NCBI GenBank assembly: GCA_021325275.1
Contig: JAJPHL010000004.1
Span: 1 to 52,140, forward strand
From: Terriglobia bacterium
GTDB taxonomy: Bacteria > Acidobacteriota > Terriglobia > JAJPHL01
Direction: 5' to 3'
DNA length: 52,140 nucleotides
Under the pieces are notes generated by a model that was given only the letters and a program-made list of their open reading frames with translations, did no database searches and was not told the origin of the DNA. This document shows, one piece after another, positions 22,193 to 30,399 of the stretch. The position numbers were made by a program, and so were the translations under genes. Each line of letters opens with the position of its first letter. Position 1 is the stretch's first letter.

Positions 22193-24262
22193 ATGTGCAA
22201 GCGAGCATTGTTCATGGTGCTGTGTTCCCTCGCGGGTTCTCTTGTCGCAAGGGGCGCCACCATCGAGCAATACCTCTGGGCGCCGTTTCCGTCGGAGTTG
22301 CGTGTGGCGCCGGGCGGCGGCAAAGTCGTGTGGCTGCTGAATGAACGCGGCGCGCGCAATCTGTGGGCGGCCACCGCGCCAGACTACAAGGGCCGGCGTT
22401 TGACCGCGTACAAAGAAGACGACGGCCAGGACGTGGGCATGATTCAGTGGACGGCCGATGGCCGCTCCATCCTTTATGTACGCGGCGGGAATCTGGAACA
22501 GATCGGCCAGGCCAATCCGAATCCGCAGAGCTTGGCGCAACTGCCCGATCAATCGATTTGGATCGTTTCCTTTGACGGCGGAGTGCTGCGAAAACTCGCC
22601 GATGGCCACTCACCGGCAGCTTCGAAAGATGGAAATGTCGCGTTCATCCGCCGCGGACAAATCTGGATGACGAATCTCGAGGGCGCCAAAGCAAATGCCG
22701 TCGTTCAAACGCGCGGTGTCTCCTCGAACCTGCTCTGGTCGCCTGACGGATCGCAGCTTGCGTTTGTCAACTCCCGCGGCGATCACTCCTTCATCGGCGT
22801 CTACAAACGGGGCGATCAATCCGTAACTTATCTTGATGCTTCCACCGAGCGCGATGTGGTTCCGGTGTGGAGTCCGGACGGCCGGCGCATCGCCTTTTTG
22901 CGAATCCCGAGTCCGACACTCACCGGAAGCCTGACGGGCGGGCGCGACGCCCCGTCGCCGTGGTCGATCCGCATGGCGGACGCCTCGACCGGCGTGGGGC
23001 GCGAAGTGTGGCATGCGGATCGCGGCGCGGGAAGCGTGGCGTCAGCGCGTCATTTGTTTTGGGCCGATGGCGACCGCTTGATATTTGCCTGGGAAAAGAC
23101 CGGTTGGCAACATCTCTATTCTGTCGCCGCCAAAGGCGGCGCGGCCACGGAGTTGACGCCCGGCGAATTCGAGATCGAAGACGCTTCGCTCACCGAAGAC
23201 CGGCGCGAAATTCTCTTTTCTTCAAATCAAAGTGACATTGACCGCCGGCACATTTGGCGTGTCGCAGTCGCGGGCGGTAAACCTGCGCCCACGCTCGGAA
23301 AACTCGGCGATGGAATCGAGTGGGAACCGCAAGACGCCGGCAACGGCACAATTATTTATTTCCGTTCCAGCGCCAAGGAAATTGGACGCGCGGCCATGAA
23401 AGCCGCCAACGCAAGCCCGCGCGATCTGGCGCCGGATTCGATCCCCGCCGACTTTCCTTCCAGCGAACAAGTGGTTCCTCAGCAAGCGATCTTCAAAGCC
23501 GCCGACGGGATGACCATCCACGGACAGCTTTTCCTGCCGAAAACCGCAGGAAAGCACGCGGCGCTTTTGTTTTTCCACGGCGGTCCCACGCGGCAAATGC
23601 TTTTGGGTTGGCACTACATGGACGCCTATTCCGATTTTTACGGAATGAATCAATACTGGGCCAACAAAGGATACGTGGTGCTCAGCGTGAATTACCGTGG
23701 CGGGCTCGGCTATGGACTCAACTTCCGCGAACCGCCGAATTTCGGCTCGAACGGCGCCAGCGAATACGCCGACGTTCTGGCGGGAGCAAAATACTTGGCC
23801 GCGCGCGCCGACGTCGATCCCAAGCGGATCGGCGTGTGGGGCGGATCCTACGGCGGATATTTGACCGCGATGGCGCTGGCGCGCTCCAGCGATCTGTTTG
23901 CCGCCGGTGTCGACTACGCGGGCGTACACGATTGGAGCTTGTTGATCGCCGCGCGCGGCGGCCTCTCGACTCTGGACCCCGACAAAGTGCGCGAGCGCTT
24001 GCGGATCGCTTTTGACTCGTCGCCCATGGCCAGCGTAAAAAAGTGGAAGTCGCCGGTCCTGCTGATTCATGGTGACGACGACAGAAACGTGCCGTTCAAT
24101 CAGACCGTCGAACTCGCCAAGTCGCTGCGCGAACAAGGAACCGAGTTCGAAGAGTTGATTTTTCCCGACGATGTGCACGACCTTCTGGTCCGGCAGCATT
24201 GGATCGTCGCCATGAAGGCGGCCGACGCTTTTTTCGACAAAACTCTGAAAGGCCGCGAGTAA
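22193..24262 (+). CDS. Secreted S9-family prolyl-oligopeptidase-like peptidase
   Basis: A 689-residue peptidase. After a signal peptide (MVLCSLAGSLVARG) come TolB/PD40-type propeller blades (about residues 30-400, e.g. LLWSPDGSQLAF, VPVWSPDGRRIAF), then the alpha/beta hydrolase domain. The nucleophile is Ser552 in GVWGGSYGGYLTAMA; the acid is in LLIHGDDDRNVPF and the His in PDDVHDLLVRQH. The family cleaves short peptides, often dipeptides after Pro or small residues, and the propeller filters substrate size. A good ribosome-binding site (GAGGT) precedes the ATG. Tight spacing to both neighbours places it in the peptide-utilisation run. Confidence 0.92.
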   Translation: MCKRALFMVLCSLAGSLVARGATIEQYLWAPFPSELRVAPGGGKVVWLLNERGARNLWAATAPDYKGRRLTAYKEDDGQDVGMIQWTADGRSILYVRGGNLEQIGQANPNPQSLAQLPDQSIWIVSFDGGVLRKLADGHSPAASKDGNVAFIRRGQIWMTNLEGAKANAVVQTRGVSSNLLWSPDGSQLAFVNSRGDHSFIGVYKRGDQSVTYLDASTERDVVPVWSPDGRRIAFLRIPSPTLTGSLTGGRDAPSPWSIRMADASTGVGREVWHADRGAGSVASARHLFWADGDRLIFAWEKTGWQHLYSVAAKGGAATELTPGEFEIEDASLTEDRREILFSSNQSDIDRRHIWRVAVAGGKPAPTLGKLGDGIEWEPQDAGNGTIIYFRSSAKEIGRAAMKAANASPRDLAPDSIPADFPSSEQVVPQQAIFKAADGMTIHGQLFLPKTAGKHAALLFFHGGPTRQMLLGWHYMDAYSDFYGMNQYWANKGYVVLSVNYRGGLGYGLNFREPPNFGSNGASEYADVLAGAKYLAARADVDPKRIGVWGGSYGGYLTAMALARSSDLFAAGVDYAGVHDWSLLIAARGGLSTLDPDKVRERLRIAFDSSPMASVKKWKSPVLLIHGDDDRNVPFNQTVELAKSLREQGTEFEELIFPDDVHDLLVRQHWIVAMKAADAFFDKTLKGRE

Positions 24263-24266
24263 CTTC

Positions 24267-25415
24267 ATGACGATCGATCGAAGAACCGCACTTTCCTTGA
24301 TGATCGCGCCGCTGGCGGCGAGAGCAGGCTCAGCTCAAGGGAATCAGGCTCCGCAACGGCCGATCGACGCTCCGGTGGATGTCGAGGTTCCCAAGCCTCC
24401 CACGGCATTTCAATCCGGCGGCAAGACGCATTTGGCTTACGAATTGAATCTCACCAGTTTCAGTCGCGCCGCGTGCCTGTTGACCCGTTTGGAAGTGATG
24501 GCGAATGGACAATCGATCGCCGGCTACGCGGGCGCCGACTTCTCGAAGCTCGTGGCGCGTCCCGGTGTGCAGGCCAAGGATCCGTTGCTCGTCGATGGCG
24601 GATCGCACGCGGTGATTTACGTTTGGATCACGCTGGAATCGGGAACCGCAACGCCGGCGATGCTCGATCACCGGCTGGACATGAAAGTTGGCGACGATCC
24701 CGAGGAGTTTCATCTGGCGTGCGCATCGATTCCCGTGCGCAAGGGCGCGGTGACCATCGCGTCGCCGCTACGCGGGGACAACTGGGCAGCGCTCAACGGT
24801 CCTGGCAACGCTTCCGGGCACCGGCGCGCTTTGATTCCCGTCGGCGGGCGCGCGCACATCGCACAGCGATTCGCCATCGACTGGGTGCAGTTGCGCGATG
24901 AAGGCAGCACGTATACCGGCGATCGTCTCGATAACAAGAATTACCGCGCTTACGGCAACGAGGTGATGGCCGTCGCCGACGGCACGGTCGTTGCCGTCAA
25001 GGACGGCATTCCGGAGAACGTACCCGGAGGCCGCGCCGTTCCGATCACGCTGGAGACGGTCGGCGGGAATCACGTGATTCTTGATATCGGCGGCGGATCG
25101 TATGCGTTTTACGCGCACCTGCAACCGGGGAAGATTCGCGTGAAGATGGGCGACCGCGTGCGCACCGGACAGGCCCTGGCGCTGCTGGGGAATTCCGGAA
25201 ATTCCACCGAGCCGCATCTTCATTTCCACGTCTGCGACGCCAATTCGCCGTTGGCGTGCGAGGGCGTGCCTTATTTGCTGAAGTCGTTCTCGGTGGTGGG
25301 AGAAGCCGCGGTGAAAGTTGAAAACGGCGCGCCGAAAATCACCGTCGCCCCTACCGGCGCCGGATCGCGCACGCTGGAAATGGTCTTACAAAATCAGGTT
25401 ATGGGTTTCTCCTAG
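24267..25415 (+). CDS. Secreted M23 (LytM-like) metallopeptidase
   Basis: A 382-residue protein. The N-terminus (MTIDRRTALSLMIAPLAARAGSA) looks like a twin-arginine signal. Residues about 30-200 form a beta-rich domain of unknown role. The C-terminal half is an M23 domain: GNEVMAVADGTVVAV, GGNHVILDIGGG, AFYAHLQPGKIRVKMGDRVRTGQ and the zinc-ligand motif EPHLHFHV. Active M23 enzymes cleave peptidoglycan cross-links, often Gly- or D-Ala-containing. The first ligand motif normally reads GxxxxxxHGxxxD; here the corresponding stretch is diverged (NKNYRAYGNEV), so catalytic activity should not be assumed. It begins 5 bases after the S9 gene. Confidence 0.85.
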   Translation: MTIDRRTALSLMIAPLAARAGSAQGNQAPQRPIDAPVDVEVPKPPTAFQSGGKTHLAYELNLTSFSRAACLLTRLEVMANGQSIAGYAGADFSKLVARPGVQAKDPLLVDGGSHAVIYVWITLESGTATPAMLDHRLDMKVGDDPEEFHLACASIPVRKGAVTIASPLRGDNWAALNGPGNASGHRRALIPVGGRAHIAQRFAIDWVQLRDEGSTYTGDRLDNKNYRAYGNEVMAVADGTVVAVKDGIPENVPGGRAVPITLETVGGNHVILDIGGGSYAFYAHLQPGKIRVKMGDRVRTGQALALLGNSGNSTEPHLHFHVCDANSPLACEGVPYLLKSFSVVGEAAVKVENGAPKITVAPTGAGSRTLEMVLQNQVMGFS

Positions 25416-25422
25416 GAAAATC

Positions 25423-27036
25423 ATGCGCCCGTTGCGTCTTTCTTGTATCGCGCTGTTTGCCGTCACGCTGGTCGGCCAAACTCCTGCCTATGACGTGGTG
25501 ATTCGCGGCGGCCGTGTGCTCGACGGCTGCGGCAATCCCTGGATTCTGGCCGACGTCGCGATTCGCGACGGACGATTCGTGAAAATCGGCCGCGTCTCCG
25601 GTTCCGGCAAAGTGGAAATCGACGCGCGCGGAAAATATGTCTCGCCCGGTTGGATCGACGTGATGGATCAATCCGGCGCGGTGCTGTTGAAAAACGGTTT
25701 GGCCGAGAACAAACTCCGGGAAGGCGTCACGTCCGCCATCGGCGGCGAAGGCGGAACGCCCGTGGTGGCGGAGAAAATTCCGGAGTATTTCGCCACTCTC
25801 GAGCGCCAGGGAATCAGCATGAATTTCGGCACTTACTTCAGCGAGACGCAAGCACGCGTCGCGGTGCTGCAATACGAAGCCCGCGAGCCGAACGCGGAAG
25901 AACTGGAGCGCATGAAGGGGATCATGGAAACGGCCATGAAAGCCGGCGCGATGGGCATGACCACGGCGCTGATTTATCCGCCTTCCAGCTATGCCACGAC
26001 GAAAGAACTCACCGAAGTCGGAAAGGCCGCCGCGAAATACGGCGGCATCTACGCCAGTCACATTCGCGGCGAAGGGAAGGAAGTGGTGCAATCCGTCGAC
26101 GAGGCCATCGCCATCGGCGAAGGCGCGGGAATGCCGGTGGAGGTTTTTCATCTGAAGGTCGCGTACAAGCCGGGTTGGGGAACCATGATGCGCGAAATCG
26201 GCAAACACGTGGATCAAGCACGGCAACGCGGCGTGGACGTGGCGGCCGATTTGTACCTCTATATAGCCGGAGGCACGGGATTGGAAGCCGTGATTCCGTC
26301 GTGGGCTTTCGAAGGCGGACAGAAAGCGCTGCTCGAGCGCTTGGCGGATCCGCAGATTCGCGCGCGCTTGAAACAGGAAATGAAAACCGGATCGCCGGGA
26401 TGGTGGAACATCATCGAAGCCGCCGGCGGCTGGGACGGCATCGTGTTGGGCAACGCACGTAATCCTGAAAATGAGCGCTACGTCGGAAAGAATCTGACGC
26501 AGATCGCCAAGGAAATGAAAAAGGATCCGGCGGACGCGGCGTTTGATCTGGTCGCCCAGGGACAAGGGCGCGTGATGGCGCTCTATTACATGATGACGGA
26601 GCCGGATATCGAAACGGCGCTGAAGTTTCCCTGGACCAGCATCGGCAGCGACGCCGGCGCCGCGGCGCAGGACGGCGGCGGAGACTCAACCGGATTGCCG
26701 CATCCCCGCGCCTACGGAAATTTTCCGCGCTTGATCGCCGAATACGTCCGCACGCGCCATGTCCTGACACTCGAAGAAGCCATCCGCAAGATGACTTCGT
26801 GGCCGGCCACGCGGATGCGCTTAGCCGATCGCGGCGCGATCCGGGAAGGCATGTGGGCGGATGTGGTGGTGTTCGATTACGACAAGATTCAAGACCGCTC
26901 GACTTATGAAGCCCCGACACTTTCACCGGACGGAATCGAAGACGTGCTGGTCAACGGGCAACTGGTGGTCGATCATGGAAAACATACTGGCGCGCGGCCG
27001 GGCAAGGTGCTTTACGGACCCGGCCGGACTCAGTGA
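25423..27036 (+). CDS. N-acyl-D-amino-acid deacylase-like amidohydrolase with altered metal site
   Basis: A 537-residue secreted protein (signal MRPLRLSCIALFAVTLVGQTPA) of the D-aminoacylase branch of the amidohydrolase superfamily. The start of the barrel (YDVVIRGGRVLDGCGNP), His213 (ASHIRGEG), His243-Lys245 (VFHLKVA) and a late Asp (IGSDAG) are recognisable. The usual His-x-His after PGFID is replaced: the sequence reads PGWIDVMDQSG (residues 75-85). Either this is a subfamily with a single or different metal site, or activity is changed. The start at 25423 has an AGGAAA site in front; a longer frame overlapping the M23 gene has no signal peptide. Together with NSAR and GNAT it supports a D-amino-acid theme. 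Confidence 0.82.
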   Translation: MRPLRLSCIALFAVTLVGQTPAYDVVIRGGRVLDGCGNPWILADVAIRDGRFVKIGRVSGSGKVEIDARGKYVSPGWIDVMDQSGAVLLKNGLAENKLREGVTSAIGGEGGTPVVAEKIPEYFATLERQGISMNFGTYFSETQARVAVLQYEAREPNAEELERMKGIMETAMKAGAMGMTTALIYPPSSYATTKELTEVGKAAAKYGGIYASHIRGEGKEVVQSVDEAIAIGEGAGMPVEVFHLKVAYKPGWGTMMREIGKHVDQARQRGVDVAADLYLYIAGGTGLEAVIPSWAFEGGQKALLERLADPQIRARLKQEMKTGSPGWWNIIEAAGGWDGIVLGNARNPENERYVGKNLTQIAKEMKKDPADAAFDLVAQGQGRVMALYYMMTEPDIETALKFPWTSIGSDAGAAAQDGGGDSTGLPHPRAYGNFPRLIAEYVRTRHVLTLEEAIRKMTSWPATRMRLADRGAIREGMWADVVVFDYDKIQDRSTYEAPTLSPDGIEDVLVNGQLVVDHGKHTGARPGKVLYGPGRTQ

Positions 27037-27056
27037 GGCGCGCACAAGGAGCCCTT

Positions 27057-30000
27057 ATGAAAACGAAGCGAACAATTCTGGCATTGCTGCTGTCGATCCC
27101 TTTGGTCGGCTTTTCCCTCATCGATAAACCGGACGACGCGAAACAAGAAGGACCCGCGGATCATGAAACGCGGCTCATGCGCCATCCCACCGTCAGCCGC
27201 GATTCGGTGGCGTTCGAGTACGCCGGCGATTTATGGATCGTGCCGCGCAGCGGCGGACAGGCGCGCCGCCTCACCTCGACGCCGGGTGCGGAGACCGAAC
27301 CGCATTTCTCGCCCGACGGATCGCAGATCGCCTACACGCTCACCGCGGCCGGCAACACCGATGTTTACGTGATGAGCGCCGAGGGCGGCTCGCCAAAACG
27401 GCTCACCTACCATCCGGGAATGGACCGCGTTCGCGGCTGGACGCCCGACGGCCATCGCGTTCTGTTCGCGTCGTCGCGCGACAGCGTTCCGCAGGAATCG
27501 TTCTTCCGCCTGTGGAGTGTCGCTTTGGAAGGCGGATTGCCCGAAGCGCTGGCGTTGCCGCGCGCGTTCAGCGGCGCGTATTCGCCCGACGGTAAGCGGC
27601 TTGCTTACGAGGAATTCTCCACGGCCTTCGTTCCCAACTGGTATGAAGCGAGTTTCTGGCGGCATTATCGCGGCGGGCGCACGCATCCGATTCGCATCGC
27701 CAATCTCTCCGGCGATTCCAACGAGAAACTGCCTTGGACGAACAGCAACGACACCAGTCCGATGTGGGTGGGCAATTCCATCTATTTCCTTTCCGACCGC
27801 AACTTCACGGTCAATCTGTTTTCCTACAACCTCAGCACGAAGCAAGTGACACAACTCACGCGTCACGACGATTTCGACATCATGACCGCGTCCGCGGGGC
27901 CCGATGCGGTGGTGTACGAACAGGCCGGCTACATTTGGCTTTTTGATGTCAAGGCAGGCAAAGCGCACAAGCTCACGATCCAAGCGGCCGGCGATCTTCC
28001 CTGGGCCCAGCCGCAGTTGAAGAAGGTTGCGGCGATGGTTCGCAATTCCTCGCTCTCCGCCACCGGCGTGCGCGCGGCATTTGAAGCACGCGGCGATATT
28101 TTCACGATCGGCGCCGAGAAAGGCGACGCTCGGAATCTCACGCAGAGTCCCGGCGCGCACGACCGCAATCCGGCTTGGGCTCCCGACGGCGGGCAAATCG
28201 CCTGGCTCTCCGACTCCAGCGGCGAATACCAACTGATGATCGGCGACGCCATTGGAATCGGCAAACCGCGCGCCATTTCCCTGCCCTCCTCGGCATTTTT
28301 CTCCGCGCCGGAATGGTCGCCGGATGGGAAACAGATTTTGCTGCAAGACAATCACCGGAATCTTTGGATGATCGAAGTATCGAGCGGCAAGGCGTCCAAG
28401 CTGGATACCGACGCTTACCCGGATCCCTCGCGGCAATTCGAAGCCGAATGGGCGCCCGACTCCAAGTGGATCGTCTATTCGAAGAATTCACCCAGCCATC
28501 TTCGCGCGATCTACATTTATTCGCTCGCGGAAGGAAAATCGCACCAAGTCACCGACGGTCTGGCAGACTCGGTCTCCCCGGCGTGGGACGCCGGCGGGAA
28601 GTATGTCTATTTTCTCTCCAGCACCGACTATGGTCCGAAGACGGGATGGTTGGAAATGAGCTCGCTCGATCGCCCCGTGCGCCGCGCGATCTATTTGTGC
28701 GTGCTCACCGCCAACGAGCCGTCGCCGTTGCTGCCGGAAACGGGCGACGAGCCCAAGCAACCGGAAGAGCCGGCGCAGCGCCAGCGTCCGGAGACGCCGA
28801 AGAATGTCACGGTGCAAGTGGACTTCGACAAAATCGGCCAGCGCATCATCTCGCTCAATGTGCCTCCGGCCGACTACAGCAATCTGGCGGCCGGCGCGGC
28901 GGGAACGATCTACTACACTCAGCCGGTGGGCGCGACTCCCGCCGGAGGACTGCGCCTGCAGAAGTATCAGTTGAAAGATCGCAGCGCGGCGCCGTTTCTG
29001 GAGGGAATTCGCAGTTACACGCTCTCCGGCGACAAGAAGAAGTTGCTGTACGAAGCCGGTGGCGGAGGCGGACGCGGAGGCGCCGGCGGCGCGCGCTGGG
29101 GCGTGGTGGCGGTCGATCGTCCCGCCAAAGTCGGCGACGGCCTCCTGAACACGGATCAACTGCAAATGACGGTTGATCCGCGCGCCGAGTGGGCCGACAT
29201 CTTTCGCGAGTCGTGGAGATTGCAACGTGAATACTTCTACGACGCCAAGATGCACGGCGCGGATTGGCAGGCGGTCTACCGAAAATATCTCCCGCTGCTG
29301 GCGCACGTGGGACATCGCGAGGACCTAAGCTATCTCGTCGCGATGGTCGGCGGTGAATTGACCGTGGGACATTCCTATCTCAGCGGCGCGGGAGACGTTC
29401 CCGGCGAGGAGAATCCCGAGTCCGTGGGATTGCTCGGCGCCGACTACAAAATCGAAAACGGCCACTACCGGATCGCGCATATCTTCACCGGCGAGAACTG
29501 GAATCCCGACCTTCGCGCGCCGCTCAGTGCGCCCGGTGTTCACGTTTCAGAAGGCGATTATCTTCTCGATGTGAACGGCCGCGCGCTGGAATCGCCGGCG
29601 AATGTCTACAGCCTTTTCGCAGGAACGGCCGGACGACAGACCATGATCCGCGTCAACAGCACGCCATCGCTCGAAGGATCGCGTGTGGTTACGGTAGTTC
29701 CCGTCGCCAGCGAGGACGGCCTGCGCACGCGCGCGTGGATGGAAAACAATCGCCGCATGGTCGATCAACTCTCGGGCGGAAAACTCGCGTACGTTTGGCT
29801 GCCGAATACCGCGGGGCCAGGATACACGTCGTTCACGCGCTATTACTACGCGCAACAAGACAAGGACGGCGCGATTATCGACGAGCGCTACAATCACGGC
29901 GGCATGGTGGCCGATTACATCGTCAACGAGCTGGACCGCAAAGTGATGGGTTACTTTGCCCTACGCGACGGCGCGGAATCGACGTCACCGGAAGCTGGCA

Positions 30001-30389
30001 TCTATGGGCCGAAAGTGATGTTGATCAACGAATCGGCGGGATCGGGCGGTGACGCGCTTCCGTATTACTTCCATCTGCGCAAAATCGGTCCTTTGGTGGG
30101 AACGCGCACGTGGGGCGGATTAGTGGGAACATTGGGCGGCCCGGCGACGATCGACGGCGGTGGCATCACCGCGCCGGCGCTGGCGTTTTACGATCTCAAC
30201 GGCAAGTGGGCCGTCGAAAACGAGGGCATCGCGCCCGACATCGAAGTGGAATACACTCCCAGCGATGTGATGAAGGGTCACGATCCGCAACTGGAGCGCG
30301 CCGTCGCCGAGGCAATGCGTCTGCTGAAGGAGCATCCCGTGAATCGCGTGCCGCGCCCCGCGCCGATCGATCGGACGTCGAAAAAGTAG
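27057..30389 (+). CDS. Tricorn-like protease with propeller, PDZ and S41 core
   Basis: A 1110-residue protein. A signal-like N-terminus is followed by PD40 beta-propeller blades (about 40-600; LTSTPGAETEPHFSPDGSQ, LTYHPGMDRVRGWTPDG), a linker rich in Pro/Glu, the tricorn C1 helical domain (about 720-770, WRLQREYFYDAKMHGADW), a PDZ-like domain (about 780-890) and an S41 peptidase core with the nucleophile segment NESAGSGGD (about 991-999) and GTRTWGGLVG. Tricorn proteases degrade oligopeptides to small products. The AAGGA site six bases before 27057 sets the start. A Gly-rich loop (GGGGRGGAGGARWG, about 675) interrupts the second propeller. Confidence 0.92.
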   Translation: MKTKRTILALLLSIPLVGFSLIDKPDDAKQEGPADHETRLMRHPTVSRDSVAFEYAGDLWIVPRSGGQARRLTSTPGAETEPHFSPDGSQIAYTLTAAGNTDVYVMSAEGGSPKRLTYHPGMDRVRGWTPDGHRVLFASSRDSVPQESFFRLWSVALEGGLPEALALPRAFSGAYSPDGKRLAYEEFSTAFVPNWYEASFWRHYRGGRTHPIRIANLSGDSNEKLPWTNSNDTSPMWVGNSIYFLSDRNFTVNLFSYNLSTKQVTQLTRHDDFDIMTASAGPDAVVYEQAGYIWLFDVKAGKAHKLTIQAAGDLPWAQPQLKKVAAMVRNSSLSATGVRAAFEARGDIFTIGAEKGDARNLTQSPGAHDRNPAWAPDGGQIAWLSDSSGEYQLMIGDAIGIGKPRAISLPSSAFFSAPEWSPDGKQILLQDNHRNLWMIEVSSGKASKLDTDAYPDPSRQFEAEWAPDSKWIVYSKNSPSHLRAIYIYSLAEGKSHQVTDGLADSVSPAWDAGGKYVYFLSSTDYGPKTGWLEMSSLDRPVRRAIYLCVLTANEPSPLLPETGDEPKQPEEPAQRQRPETPKNVTVQVDFDKIGQRIISLNVPPADYSNLAAGAAGTIYYTQPVGATPAGGLRLQKYQLKDRSAAPFLEGIRSYTLSGDKKKLLYEAGGGGGRGGAGGARWGVVAVDRPAKVGDGLLNTDQLQMTVDPRAEWADIFRESWRLQREYFYDAKMHGADWQAVYRKYLPLLAHVGHREDLSYLVAMVGGELTVGHSYLSGAGDVPGEENPESVGLLGADYKIENGHYRIAHIFTGENWNPDLRAPLSAPGVHVSEGDYLLDVNGRALESPANVYSLFAGTAGRQTMIRVNSTPSLEGSRVVTVVPVASEDGLRTRAWMENNRRMVDQLSGGKLAYVWLPNTAGPGYTSFTRYYYAQQDKDGAIIDERYNHGGMVADYIVNELDRKVMGYFALRDGAESTSPEAGIYGPKVMLINESAGSGGDALPYYFHLRKIGPLVGTRTWGGLVGTLGGPATIDGGGITAPALAFYDLNGKWAVENEGIAPDIEVEYTPSDVMKGHDPQLERAVAEAMRLLKEHPVNRVPRPAPIDRTSKK

Positions 30390-30399
30390 AGGATTTCCA

